Assembly (NCBI GenBank): GCA_024399015.1
Contig: JAKSIC010000030.1
Coordinates: 1-34,470 of the forward strand
DNA length: 34,470 nucleotides
Reading direction: 5' to 3'
Source of the DNA: Fibrobacter sp.
GTDB lineage: Bacteria; Fibrobacterota; Fibrobacteria; Fibrobacterales; Fibrobacteraceae
Numbering within the stretch: the first letter of the stretch is position 1; every line of letters begins with the position of its first letter. Below the pieces are notes generated by a model. It saw nothing but the letters and a program-made list of their open reading frames with translations, searched no databases and was not told where the DNA came from. The translations under genes were made by a program, and so were the position numbers. Below are positions 23,145 to 32,001 of this stretch, piece after piece.

Positions 23145-23828
23145 ATGATGAAGCAAATTGGTTTTCTTGCAGTTTTAGCAAGCCTTGTATTTACCGGCTG
23201 TAACACAGCAAATGACCCCGTGAAGCCTCAGCGCTGTCCTACGGTTCCATTGGATAGTGACGGGCAGGCTCTGCCTTCCGAAAGCGCGCCGGCTACAGGT
23301 GCGGATGTTGTATTCAATCAAATAACTGGTGAACAGACTCTGGAGATTTTACTGCCTATACCATTGTCTGAAAAAACTGTGAACATAATTAATGCTTATG
23401 CAGCTGATCCTTTTTCTTTGCCGATCGTAGTTGTACGAAGTCATTTAGATCCTGAAATTGGTACAACAGATTTTAAGGTTTATGGTTATCATGTCAACGA
23501 TATTTTCATGGCGTCTGCGGATGAGTCTGGCGTATTGTACAAGCTCAGCGGTGAACTCGTTGACGAAACCGGCACTATCATGCCTGAAGGACTTTTGGGT
23601 CATGATATGATTGCATTCAATGCTCCTTACGATCCGGAAGTTGCCAGCGATGCGGAATTGGAAGTCACCTATAATGCTGTGGCCCCTAATCTGTGGAGCG
23701 ATTTGATGGAATGGAATGAAAAAATGAACTACGAGATAACTTTTGTCTCGGGTTCCGCTGTAAGCAGCTATCCGGAATCTCTCAATGGCTGGACTGTCAC
23801 CAGGGCAGTCCTGAGATGCGAGGAATAG
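23145..23828 (+). CDS. Hypothetical lipoprotein
   Basis: 227 residues. GGAGG sits 7 nt before the first ATG of an ATG-ATG pair. Lipobox Phe-Thr-Gly-Cys at about Cys19, then a Pro-rich linker (to about 50) and a beta-rich domain with no recognised motif. Probably anchored in the outer membrane near the product of the upstream gene. It is followed by a strong terminator, before secA. Confidence 0.8.
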   Translation: MMKQIGFLAVLASLVFTGCNTANDPVKPQRCPTVPLDSDGQALPSESAPATGADVVFNQITGEQTLEILLPIPLSEKTVNIINAYAADPFSLPIVVVRSHLDPEIGTTDFKVYGYHVNDIFMASADESGVLYKLSGELVDETGTIMPEGLLGHDMIAFNAPYDPEVASDAELEVTYNAVAPNLWSDLMEWNEKMNYEITFVSGSAVSSYPESLNGWTVTRAVLRCEE

Positions 23829-23840
23829 TTTCATTGCAAT

Positions 23841-23866
23841 AAAAACAGGCGATTCAGCCTGTTTTT
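23841..23866 (+). terminator. Rho-independent terminator
   Basis: AAAAACAGGC and GCCTGTTTTT form a 10-bp stem with loop GATTCA. Confidence 0.9.
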
Positions 23867-23970
23867 CCGTATTTGGCGTGGTGCTTTGTTCAGCGCTTTT
23901 GCTACATTATCCCCGTAAAATTTTAATCAGTGTCCGGAGGCATTGTCTTCGGCCGTAAAAAGGAATCAAA

Positions 23971-26943
23971 ATGAGTATTGTAGATACCGTATTGCACAAG
24001 ATTTTCGGTACACCTCACGAACGTAAGGTGAAGCAGCTTCGTCCGATCATCAACAAGATCAACGAAACCCGCAAGGCCCTGGAAGCCCTGGATGACGCCG
24101 CTCTCGCAGCAAAGAGCGCAGAATTCCGTGAAAAGCTGAATAACGGTGCAACTCTCGATGATATCAAGGTGGAAGCATTCGCTGTCTGTAAGGAAGCTTG
24201 CGACCGCCGTCTCGGTATCTTCAACATCTTCAAGCCGGAAAACAACTTCGATTTCAGCAAGTTGGGTGACCTTCAGCAGTATACTGACGCTGCCAAGGCT
24301 GAACTTGCCGCCGGTAAGAATGAATGGGAAGTCTACATGCCGGCTTCCGTCTACGCAAAGGTCCGTGAACTTTACCCGGATTCCGTGAAGCCCTTCCGCA
24401 TGATGCCTTTCGATGTCCAGATGATCGGTGGCCTTGTGCTCCACGAAGGTGCCATCGCTGAAATGGCTACTGGTGAAGGTAAGACTCTTGCTGCTGCTCT
24501 CCCGGTTTACCTGAACGCTCTTAGCGGTAAGGGTGTGCACGTGGTGACCGTGAATGACTACCTGGCTGGCCGTGACGCCAAGCAGATGGGTATGGTCTAT
24601 AAGTTCCTGGGCCTTACCGTCGGTCTTATCGTCAATGGTCTTGATCCGGAAACTCGTCGCGAAAGCTACAACTCCGACGTTACCTACGGTACCAACAATG
24701 AATTCGGCTTCGACTACCTCCGCGACAACATGGCTGTGGAACCCAACCATCTCGTGCAGCGCGAACTGAACTTCTGTATCGTTGACGAAGTGGACTCCAT
24801 CTTGATCGATGAAGCTCGTACTCCGCTTATCATCAGTGGTCCTGCCGAAGACGCTACCAGCAAGTACGCCAAGGCAAACGAAATTGCAAAGCAGCTTGTG
24901 AAGAACAAGGACTTCGGCGTGGATGAAAAGGACAAGGTCATCCAACTCACTTCCAAGGGTGTGGCCCATATTGAAAACATCCTCCAGATCACCAACCTTT
25001 ACGGTGAGCATGCTGACTGGGTTCACTTCATTGACAACTCCCTTCGTGCATGGCATCTTTATGAAAAGGATGTGGACTACATCGTACGTGGTGACGAAAT
25101 CGTTATCGTCGATGAAAACACTGGCCGCTTGATGGAAGGCCGTCGTTATAGCAACGGTATGCACCAGGCTATCGAAGCCAAGGAAAACGTGCAGATCCGT
25201 CGCGAAAACCAGACCCTCGCTACCATTACCTTCCAGAACTACTTCCGTATGTACAAGAAGTTGTCTGGTATGACCGGTACTGCAGAAACTGAAGCTACCG
25301 AATTCATCAAGATTTATAACATGAACACTTGGGTTATCCCGACTAACAGACCGTGTGTCCGTAAGGATGAACAGGATCTGGTCTTTAAGTCTGAAGATGC
25401 CAAGTGGCGCGCCATCGTCGCTGAAATCAAGGAACGTCACTCTAAGGGCCAGCCGCTCCTCGTGGGTACCGCTTCCATTGAAAAGTCTGAACACCTGCAT
25501 GGCCTCCTGGAAAAGGAAGGCATCCCGCATGAAGTGCTTAACGCAAAGAACCATGGCCGTGAAGCTGAAATCATTCAGTACGCTGGCCACAAGGGCAAGG
25601 TGACCATCGCTACCAACATGGCTGGTCGTGGCACTGACATTGCTCTCGGTGAAGGTGTTTCCGAACTTGGTGGTTTGCACGTCCTCGGTACTGAACGTCA
25701 TGAATCCCGCCGTATCGACAACCAGCTCCGTGGTCGTTCCGGCCGTCAGGGTGACAACGGTTCCAGCCAGTACTTCCTGTCTCTCGATGACAACTTGATG
25801 CGCATCTTCGGTGGCGACAACGTCAAGAACCTCATGAGCCGTTTCGGCGTGGGCGAAGACGAAGTGATTACCCACCCCATCGTTTCCCGCTCCATCCGTG
25901 GCGCCCAGCGTCGCGTGGAAGGCCAGAGCTTCGATATCCGTAAGCACTTGCTGGACTACGATAACGTGATGAACGAACAGCGTAAGGTGATCTACGGCCT
26001 CCGTCGTCGTATCCTGAACGGTGAAGACATCAGTGAAGAAATTATGAACCGCATTGAAGACGCTCTTGATATCAAGGTGTCTCAGTACGTTCCGGCCGGC
26101 ACTTACCAGGAACAGTGGAACCTGGAAGGCCTGCATGTAGACCTGCAGCGTTCTCTCGGTCTCGAATACAACCTGACTATGGAAGACGCAGCATCCAAGA
26201 CTCCGGAAACCGTTCTTGATGAAATCCTCGGCATGTGCAAGGCCCGCTATGAAAAGCTTGGCAAGATCATTCCGGAAAAGGATTTCGGTCAGATCCAGCG
26301 TCGCTTCCTCCTTATGACCATCGACCAGGTCTGGAAGGAACATCTGTATGCAATGGACCAGTTGAAGGACTCCATCCGTTTCCATGGTTACGCACAGAAG
26401 GATCCTCTGATGGTTTACAAGAGCGAAGGCTTCAAGCTCTTCGAAGGCTGCATGGAAAAGATTGCATCCCTCACCGCTCTCCGCATCTTGAACATCCGCA
26501 TTACTCTTCCCAATGGCGTGACTGTGTCTCCGGACCAGTTGCAGCTTAAGCCGCAGGAACAGATTGACGCAGAACGCGCCGCTGCAGAAAAGGCTATGGC
26601 TGAACAGGCTCAGCAGGCTCAGGGTGCAGAAGCCGCTTCCGCCGAGGTTCCGGCTGCTGAAGCTCCTGCGGAGGAAATGAGTGCCGAAGGGGCAAAGGCT
26701 GCAGGCCTCGCTGGCGAAGCTGCCGCATCTGAAACTAATGCAATCTCCGAGGAACAGCAGGCTCAGCCGGTTTCCTCTTCCGCATTGCCGGGTGCCCAGA
26801 ATGCCGCAGTACATCGCGCCATGGCAAATGCCGCTGCTCGTCGCGCTGCCGCCCAGGCTCCGAAGATGGGTCGCAATGACATGTGCTGGTGCGGTTCTGG
26901 CCTCAAGTACAAGAAGTGCCACGGCAAGGACATCGCTGACTAA
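23971..26943 (+). CDS. secA: Preprotein translocase ATPase SecA
   Basis: 990 residues, the motor that pushes unfolded preproteins through SecYEG. Walker A is MATGEGKT in the first nucleotide-binding domain (about 165-172), Walker B/DEAD region DEVDSILIDEARTP (about 272-285), the second domain shows VGTASIEKSE, NMAGRGTDI and QLRGRSGRQGD. The helical scaffold and two-helix finger follow (KEHLYAMDQLKDSIRFHGYAQKDP). An Ala/Glu/Gln-rich linker of about 95 residues leads to an intact zinc tail CWCGSGLKYKKCHGK, which contacts SecB or ribosomes in other bacteria. Codon use is strongly biased, as for highly expressed genes. tmk begins 33 bp downstream. Confidence 0.99.
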   Translation: MSIVDTVLHKIFGTPHERKVKQLRPIINKINETRKALEALDDAALAAKSAEFREKLNNGATLDDIKVEAFAVCKEACDRRLGIFNIFKPENNFDFSKLGDLQQYTDAAKAELAAGKNEWEVYMPASVYAKVRELYPDSVKPFRMMPFDVQMIGGLVLHEGAIAEMATGEGKTLAAALPVYLNALSGKGVHVVTVNDYLAGRDAKQMGMVYKFLGLTVGLIVNGLDPETRRESYNSDVTYGTNNEFGFDYLRDNMAVEPNHLVQRELNFCIVDEVDSILIDEARTPLIISGPAEDATSKYAKANEIAKQLVKNKDFGVDEKDKVIQLTSKGVAHIENILQITNLYGEHADWVHFIDNSLRAWHLYEKDVDYIVRGDEIVIVDENTGRLMEGRRYSNGMHQAIEAKENVQIRRENQTLATITFQNYFRMYKKLSGMTGTAETEATEFIKIYNMNTWVIPTNRPCVRKDEQDLVFKSEDAKWRAIVAEIKERHSKGQPLLVGTASIEKSEHLHGLLEKEGIPHEVLNAKNHGREAEIIQYAGHKGKVTIATNMAGRGTDIALGEGVSELGGLHVLGTERHESRRIDNQLRGRSGRQGDNGSSQYFLSLDDNLMRIFGGDNVKNLMSRFGVGEDEVITHPIVSRSIRGAQRRVEGQSFDIRKHLLDYDNVMNEQRKVIYGLRRRILNGEDISEEIMNRIEDALDIKVSQYVPAGTYQEQWNLEGLHVDLQRSLGLEYNLTMEDAASKTPETVLDEILGMCKARYEKLGKIIPEKDFGQIQRRFLLMTIDQVWKEHLYAMDQLKDSIRFHGYAQKDPLMVYKSEGFKLFEGCMEKIASLTALRILNIRITLPNGVTVSPDQLQLKPQEQIDAERAAAEKAMAEQAQQAQGAEAASAEVPAAEAPAEEMSAEGAKAAGLAGEAAASETNAISEEQQAQPVSSSALPGAQNAAVHRAMANAAARRAAAQAPKMGRNDMCWCGSGLKYKKCHGKDIAD

Positions 26944-26976
26944 TCAGTCGCAGTAACGTGACTTAGGTTGTTCGCA

Positions 26977-27606
26977 ATGAAGACGGCAAAGCACTTTATT
27001 TCTCTCGAAGGCATCGACGGCTCCGGCAAGTCAACGCAGATTGACATGCTGATCAAGGAGCTGGAGGCCGCCGGCTACGAAGTGGTGAAACTTCGTGAAC
27101 CGGGGGGCGCCAAGATTTCCGAACAAATTCGCGGAATCCTTCTGGACCCTGCCTTCAAGGGAATTATGGGCGACGATACGGAACTGCTTTTGTACAATGC
27201 GGCCCGCGCCCAGGTGATTGCCGAAATCATCAAGCCTGCACTTGCTGCCGGCAAGATCGTGATTGCAGACCGATTCGCGTGGAGCACTTTTGCCTACCAG
27301 GGTTATGCCCGCGGGCTTGGCGCCGAGAAGGTGCAGCGCCTTACGGAGCTTACCTGTGGCGACTGCTTCCCGGAGCTGACTGTAGTTATTGATATCAGCG
27401 TAGAATGCAGCCGTGCACGCACCGCCAAGCGCGGGGGCGCTCCCGACCGTCTTGAAAGCGAAAAGTCTGAATTCTTCGAGAAGGTTCGCCAAGGTTATCT
27501 GGCCGCTGCCCGCGACTATAGCGACTGCGTTCAGGCCGTCAATGGCGAACGTTCTCCGGAAGAAGTTTTCGCTGACTTGTGGAAGCTTGTTAAGTCCAAA
27601 CTTTAA
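26977..27606 (+). CDS. tmk: Thymidylate kinase
   Basis: 209 residues. Tmk phosphorylates dTMP to dTDP with ATP. The P-loop GIDGSGKST is at about 12-20; ADRFAWSTFAYQG carries the DR(Y/F) dTMP-binding motif and the lid contains ARTAKRGGAPDRLE. I use the ATG at 26977, as AGG lies 9 nt upstream; a TTG at 26968 would add three residues. It follows secA closely and precedes the acyltransferase gene by 21 bp, so read-through from secA is likely. Confidence 0.95.
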   Translation: MKTAKHFISLEGIDGSGKSTQIDMLIKELEAAGYEVVKLREPGGAKISEQIRGILLDPAFKGIMGDDTELLLYNAARAQVIAEIIKPALAAGKIVIADRFAWSTFAYQGYARGLGAEKVQRLTELTCGDCFPELTVVIDISVECSRARTAKRGGAPDRLESEKSEFFEKVRQGYLAAARDYSDCVQAVNGERSPEEVFADLWKLVKSKL

Positions 27607-27627
27607 TGCCTGCGGTTAGGGGGTAGA

Positions 27628-28767
27628 ATGCCGAAGGTTCTTGGGCTGAAAATGGCTGGCAAAAATCCTGCCATCGAACTCATCCGAATTATTGCCTGCC
27701 TGCTTGTGATCATGGCTCACAGCCAGGTTCCTATTGTAGACGGTTCCTCTATTGTGAATGGCCGTCTCGCTGTTTCTACCATTATTGCAGACGATGTTCC
27801 GTTGTTCCTTTTGGTGACGGGTTTCTTCTTTTTCGGTCGCGTAAAATCCGATGGGGATATTTTCTCCGCCTTCAAGTACAAGCTCAAAAGCTTTGCCGTG
27901 AATATTTACGTGCCTACGCTTATTTATATCATCATTGCGATCTTCTTCAAGTACTCAATTGATCCGAACGTCACATCCCTTGCCAATGCGGATTGGAACT
28001 ACCTGGAACGATTCATCTTCAGGCTCGCTCCTGGTGACCACCTGTGGTACATTTGCACCTACATGTCTTTCGTATTCTTCTTTCCCATGCTTGCGTTCCT
28101 TTGCCAGAACGATCCGCAGAAGAACAAGATGCGACGCACCTTGCTTTGCTTTGCCATCGGTTATGCCGTGGTGGGTGATGTCCTTTATTTCCTTCGTCAT
28201 CCCGTGCTTGACTTGGACAAGTTCCTTTGGGGCTATTGCACCATCTTCCTGATTCTGGGTTACGAACTTTCCTTGTTTGTTCCCAAGTTCCTGTCAAAGG
28301 TTCAGAAGCTGCCTCGTTTGAAACTTGCGTTGATTGGCGCCGGTATCTACCTGCTGGGTTTCGCTGTGAAGTTCGGCCTGCAGCTGTACATGTTCGGTCA
28401 GTTCAATTATGTGGATAATCGATTCAGGTGGCTTCAGTGCTCCCCCTGTTTTGTGACTGCTGTAGGACTGTTCCTTTTGATTTATGCCATTGGTTCCCTG
28501 ATCAAGAAAGATGGCAAGTTTGCCTGGATGGTAAACTTTGTGGGTTCCAGTACATTCATGATTTATTTGTTCCACCAGCTTGCTATTATGAAAACTCTCC
28601 AGTGGAGAACGGATATTTGGTTCAAGTTGGACGCCTGCAAGACGGTTTTTGACTCGTTTGCCTTCTATTTGAGCTATGGTTTGGCTGTTTTGGCGGTAAC
28701 TTTGCCCATTGCCATGGTGTTTAAACTGACATTTGATAATTCTTTGGGCCGTATTTTAAAGAAATAG
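27628..28767 (+). CDS. Acyltransferase-3 family integral membrane protein
   Basis: 379 residues with about ten membrane segments. The N-terminal NPAIELIRIIACLLVIMAH with its Arg and His is the family signature (R/H in TM1), followed by VPLFLLVTGFFFF. Family members O-acylate sugars of surface polysaccharides or lipids using acyl-CoA in the membrane. AGGGGG lies 3-4 nt before the ATG. The target cannot be predicted. It has no polysaccharide-biosynthesis neighbours and follows tmk by 21 bp. Confidence 0.9.
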   Translation: MPKVLGLKMAGKNPAIELIRIIACLLVIMAHSQVPIVDGSSIVNGRLAVSTIIADDVPLFLLVTGFFFFGRVKSDGDIFSAFKYKLKSFAVNIYVPTLIYIIIAIFFKYSIDPNVTSLANADWNYLERFIFRLAPGDHLWYICTYMSFVFFFPMLAFLCQNDPQKNKMRRTLLCFAIGYAVVGDVLYFLRHPVLDLDKFLWGYCTIFLILGYELSLFVPKFLSKVQKLPRLKLALIGAGIYLLGFAVKFGLQLYMFGQFNYVDNRFRWLQCSPCFVTAVGLFLLIYAIGSLIKKDGKFAWMVNFVGSSTFMIYLFHQLAIMKTLQWRTDIWFKLDACKTVFDSFAFYLSYGLAVLAVTLPIAMVFKLTFDNSLGRILKK

Positions 28768-28830
28768 CGAAAAATTAGGGCCAAATGGTAAAAAAACACA
28801 TAAAGTGTGTCCTAATCCATCATAAAAACA

Positions 28831-28836
28831 TATATT
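28831..28836 (+). promoter_or_regulatory. Probable -10 box of the SDR gene
   Basis: TATATT, 40 bp before the ATG at 28877, leaving a leader of roughly 35 nt with AAGGA as ribosome site. No convincing -35 is seen. Confidence 0.4.
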
Positions 28837-28876
28837 TTCTTGCGGATTTAAACACTAACATTCACAAGGAATAAAA

Positions 28877-29650
28877 ATGAAGAATTATTTCGATCTCTCT
28901 GGCCAGGTCGCTGTTGTTACTGGCTGCTCTACCGGTCTCGGTGTTCAGATGGCTAAGGCTCTCGCTAACCAGGGAGCAAAGATTGTTGCAATCGCACGTC
29001 GTAAGGAAATGATCGACAAGGTTGCAGCAGATCTCACCGCCGAATTTGGCGTTGAAACTCTCGCTGTCCAGTGCGACATTACCGACACCGCTAAGGTCGA
29101 AGCAGCTGTTGACGAAATCCTCGCCAAGTTCGGTCGTATCGACATTCTCATCAACAACGCTGGTACCGGCGCTGTTGCTCCGGCAGAAGACATCACCGAC
29201 GATCAGCTCAACCACGAAATGAACGTTGACCTGGGTGGTACCTTCAAGATGGCTCGTGCAGTTGCCAAGAAGGCTATGCTTCCGGCTAAGTACGGTCGTA
29301 TCATCAACATCGCTTCTATGTACGGCCTTGTTGGTAACAAGATCTGCGGTTCTGCACCGTATCACGCAGCAAAGGGTGCTGTTGTTAACCTGACCCGCGC
29401 TCTTGCCGCTGAATGGTCCAGCAAGGGCATCAATGTGAACGCAATCTGCCCGGGTTACTTCTACACCCCGCTCACCAAGGAAACTCTCGACTCCGACTTC
29501 TTCCAGCAGAATGCTAAGACTATGATCCCGGCAGAACGCTATGGAAATGAAGGCGAACTGGACACCGCTGCTATCTTCCTTGCATCCAAGGCTTCTAGCT
29601 ACGTTACCGGCATCATGGTTCCGGTTGACGGCGGCTACACCTGCATGTAG
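28877..29650 (+). CDS. SDR-family dehydrogenase, gluconate 5-dehydrogenase/KduD-like
   Basis: 257 residues, a classical short-chain dehydrogenase. The cofactor motif TGCSTGLG (TGxxxGxG) is at about 16-23, NNAG at about 93-96, and the active site is Ser (about 143, NIASMYG) with YHAAK (Tyr/Lys). LSGQVAVVTG at the start and the VPVDGGYTCM ending fit the KduD/gluconate 5-dehydrogenase subgroup, which oxidises or reduces sugar-acid ketones with NAD(P). Codon bias is strong, suggesting high expression. AAGGA lies 7 nt upstream. No uronate-pathway genes are adjacent, so the substrate is inferred only. Confidence 0.92.
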   Translation: MKNYFDLSGQVAVVTGCSTGLGVQMAKALANQGAKIVAIARRKEMIDKVAADLTAEFGVETLAVQCDITDTAKVEAAVDEILAKFGRIDILINNAGTGAVAPAEDITDDQLNHEMNVDLGGTFKMARAVAKKAMLPAKYGRIINIASMYGLVGNKICGSAPYHAAKGAVVNLTRALAAEWSSKGINVNAICPGYFYTPLTKETLDSDFFQQNAKTMIPAERYGNEGELDTAAIFLASKASSYVTGIMVPVDGGYTCM

Positions 29651-29652
29651 TT

Positions 29653-29691
29653 TAGACGAAAGAACGGACCTTCGGTCCTACAGACGAAAGA
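29653..29691. repeat. Short repeat AGACGAAAGA flanking a TTC-loop hairpin
   Basis: AGACGAAAGA occurs twice (starting about 29654 and 29681) around a GGACC-TTC-GGTCC hairpin. It is in the transcribed tail of the SDR gene. A comparable redundant stretch with AGTAGGATGT twice lies at about 7038-7066. Confidence 0.5.
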
Positions 29692-29729
29692 CGAGAGATA
29701 ATCGAAATTCGGCTGTTCACTATTAAAAG

Positions 29730-29756
29730 ACGCTCGCGGAAACGCGGGCGTTTTTT
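29730..29756. terminator. Bidirectional terminator between SDR and lipoprotein genes
   Basis: ACGCTCGCG and CGCGGGCGT pair around a GAAA tetraloop, followed by six T; AAAAGA precedes it for the other strand. Confidence 0.85.
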
Positions 29757-29758
29757 CG

Positions 29759-30328
29759 TTATTCGCAATCGAGGCAGGTCCATTCGATGACGCCTGAGCC
29801 ATAATTGTTAAAGCGGCTTTTGGTGTATTTCTCAATGTCAATCAAGAAGCCAACGCCGCCCTGGTCAGCATTCTCCGTGCAACAGCCGTCGCAATCCTCA
29901 TCGGAGCACATGTCGTAAACGACAGCATCAATAGAAAAACCATTCTTCTTTAAGCGGAATGTCTTGAGTTTGTACTTTTCGAAGTCTCTTTCATGAATGG
30001 AGATGATATTGTTTTCGCTGACCCATTCTTCAGTCTGTTGATCTTCAAGACCTGCAAACCAGCCTGCCCAGGTACAGCCATTGTACTCAATGCATTCTTC
30101 GCTGTTGGGGGCAGGATAGGATTCGTACCAGGTTAGGTTGGCCTTATTCCAAAGTGTGTCTGCTGTTGCATTCTCTAAAGGCAGGGAACTGCTGGAAACT
30201 TGCTGCTCGCTACTCAGTTCGCTGTTGGATGAACTTGGTGTGGCGGGAGCATTGGCATTACTGGAGGAATCATCGCTACAGGCGGCAAAAAAGATTGCCG
30301 CTGATATTAATACATATTTAAACTTCAT
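29759..30328 (-). CDS. Expansin/barwin-like (double-psi barrel) lipoprotein
   Basis: 189 residues. Lipobox Phe-Ala-Ala-Cys (Cys17) and CSDDSSSN, then a Ser-rich linker to about 50. The mature domain begins with LTWYESYP and an ECIEYNGCTW segment, has the strand AVVYDMCSDEDCDGCC, then GFLIDIEKY and ends with GVIEWTCLDC. The order Y-DxC-x-C, (I)D(I/L)-x-x-x-(F/Y) and G-V-(I/V)-x-W is that of expansin and barwin double-psi beta-barrels. In cellulose degraders these loosen plant walls without hydrolysis. Whether the catalytic Asp is present is unclear. Assignment is by pattern and moderately secure. It converges on the SDR gene. Confidence 0.65.
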   Translation of the reverse strand: MKFKYVLISAAIFFAACSDDSSSNANAPATPSSSNSELSSEQQVSSSSLPLENATADTLWNKANLTWYESYPAPNSEECIEYNGCTWAGWFAGLEDQQTEEWVSENNIISIHERDFEKYKLKTFRLKKNGFSIDAVVYDMCSDEDCDGCCTENADQGGVGFLIDIEKYTKSRFNNYGSGVIEWTCLDCE

Positions 30329-30342
30329 AGTTGTTAATGTAA

Positions 30343-30372
30343 AAAAATCCCGAGGATGCCCCCGGGATTTTT
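30343..30372 (-). terminator. Terminator of tRNA-Leu
   Basis: AAAAATCCCG and CGGGATTTTT form a 10-bp stem with a 10-nt loop; T7 follows on the minus strand. Confidence 0.85.
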
Positions 30373-30373
30373 A

Positions 30374-30456
<83 letters not shown>

Positions 30457-30488
30457 AGGATCGCAAATATAAATAATTATGCGCGGTT

Positions 30489-30953
30489 CTAAATCTCGAT
30501 GGATTCCTCGTCGCTTTGGATAAAGGCAGTGAGGCGTTCCAGGGTGCGTTTTGCAGATTCTTCGTTCAGGAGGGAGCATTCCCAGATGGTGGCCACGCGG
30601 TAACCTTCCAGAGAGAGTTGCCAGTTGGTCTTGATGTCGCGAACCACGTTATTGGTGAACTTGTTGTCCCAGAATTCGGAATTGCTTTTGGGGCGGCTGG
30701 TGAGCTTGCAGCCGTGCTGATGCCAGAAGCAACCATTGATGAAAACTACCACGCCGTACTTGAGGACGAAAATATCCGGAGTGCCGGGGAGGTCGCGACG
30801 GTGCAAGCGGTAACGGAAGCCCTGCTTGAAAAGCCCGCGGCGCACGATGACTTCAGGCTTGGTGTTCTTGGAGTGAACAGCCTGCATCATCTGGGAGCGG
30901 GTCAGCGGGGTTTTCTTTGCGAGCTTTCGGGATTTTATTTTGCCGGTACCCAT
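30489..30953 (-). CDS. vsr: Very short patch repair (Vsr) endonuclease
   Basis: 154 residues. Vsr nicks 5' of the T in T-G mismatches left by deamination of 5-methylcytosine. Compared with E. coli Vsr the alignment is offset by nine: Asp60 (Asp51) in GTPDIF, His78 (His69) in GCFWH, and zinc ligands Cys75, His80, Cys82 plus a later Cys in WECSLL. The position of E. coli His64 is Asn73 here. It starts one base into the stop of the upstream LamG gene (TAATG), with GAGGG 8 nt upstream, so the two are translationally coupled. No cytosine methyltransferase gene is in the window, so the partner methylase, if any, is elsewhere. Confidence 0.93.
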   Translation of the reverse strand: MGTGKIKSRKLAKKTPLTRSQMMQAVHSKNTKPEVIVRRGLFKQGFRYRLHRRDLPGTPDIFVLKYGVVVFINGCFWHQHGCKLTSRPKSNSEFWDNKFTNNVVRDIKTNWQLSLEGYRVATIWECSLLNEESAKRTLERLTAFIQSDEESIEI

Positions 30954-31966
30954 TAGTTAATCCCTCGACCCTTGGAATCGTGCATTTGCTTTTTGCCGTC
31001 GCTAAATAGGATACCCTGCCTCTTGTTGAATCCGACAAATCCGTGGTTCGGGATTTCTCTTTTGCCCCGTAATGAAACGGGACGAATTGATTCTGTAATC
31101 GATGTGTCGGTGGCGAAGGAATTGCCTTCGTTGTAGAGTGCGAAAATTTCCTCGTCGCTTAGGGAGCGGTTATAGAAACGCAAGTCATCGATGCGCCCCT
31201 CGAAAAAACTCCAGAGGGAGCGTGTCCCAAGACGCACGGGGGCTGTTCCATTTTCAACCTGGACACCGTAGGTCTCGTCGAAAAGCGGGTCCTGGTCTTT
31301 TTGGACTCCGTTCTTGAAAAGGGTGATGGTATTTCCAGCCACGTCATAGCGAGCTGCAAAATGAATCCACTCGTTTTCGGTAAGTTCCTCCTGAACATAG
31401 CTTCCGGAACCGAGGCCGCCTTTTAAGTTGAAGGCGTATGCGGACATTCTGTTGGGACGGTTCTCCTGTGATTCCGTCAGGTCCTTGTTGTACATACGGA
31501 AGGTCCATTCATGTTGCTGCGGGATTCCCTTTCCCATCCAGTGGACGTATCCGCCTTTTTCTGCGTTTTTAAAGTTTAGCGTTGCTGGACTGACCCATAC
31601 GGAGATGGTGAGGGCGCCTGTGGTAATGATGCTGAAGGCGTCGTCATCGGGGATCTCCATGTAGCAGTTTGTGTCACCACTAAATACCGCCGCGGAATTT
31701 TTGTTCCCGAATCGGTCTGTGCCGAAAGAGGCTCCCTTGTTGACGATATCGGGAGCTGTGCCGATTAGGGGATCTCTTGTTGCGGGCATGGTTACGCTTG
31801 CCGCATTTTCTAGGCTTCCGTCGGTAAAGGGGTAATAGGCGACAAGGCCGTCTTTGGGAATGGCGGAAGATTCTGCAGCAATAATCGCAGCAGAGTCCGC
31901 AGCAATAGAAATCGCGGCAGTTCCCAAAGTTCCAATAAGAAATTTTTTAAATGAAAGTTTGGCCAT
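30953..31966 (-). CDS. Exported LamG (concanavalin A-like) domain protein
   Basis: 337 residues from the ATG at 31966, which has GGAA at 6-nt spacing; an ATG 12 bp further upstream has none. The N-terminal signal (to about 22) is followed by an Ala/Ile-rich stretch and then one LamG/pentraxin-like jelly roll: DGLVAYYPFTDGSLEN, later ALTISVWVSP, HFAARYD, ITLFKNGV and FEGRIDDLRFYNRSLSDEEI. Such domains bind carbohydrate or protein at the cell surface. The last 30 residues are basic and may be a sorting tail. It is co-transcribed with vsr, an odd partner. Confidence 0.9.
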   Translation of the reverse strand: MAKLSFKKFLIGTLGTAAISIAADSAAIIAAESSAIPKDGLVAYYPFTDGSLENAASVTMPATRDPLIGTAPDIVNKGASFGTDRFGNKNSAAVFSGDTNCYMEIPDDDAFSIITTGALTISVWVSPATLNFKNAEKGGYVHWMGKGIPQQHEWTFRMYNKDLTESQENRPNRMSAYAFNLKGGLGSGSYVQEELTENEWIHFAARYDVAGNTITLFKNGVQKDQDPLFDETYGVQVENGTAPVRLGTRSLWSFFEGRIDDLRFYNRSLSDEEIFALYNEGNSFATDTSITESIRPVSLRGKREIPNHGFVGFNKRQGILFSDGKKQMHDSKGRGIN

Positions 31967-32001
31967 TACGTATTCCATGAAAATAGTATTTTTATTTCAT
32001 C

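Noticed and set aside
23923-26922. 999-codon open frame opposite secA
   Set aside because: secA has every family motif; the antisense frame is open only because of its strong codon bias.
28796-28810. ACACA/TGTGT hairpin after the acyltransferase-3 gene
   Set aside because: On the plus strand no T tract follows; the A tract precedes it, so it is not a terminator for that gene.
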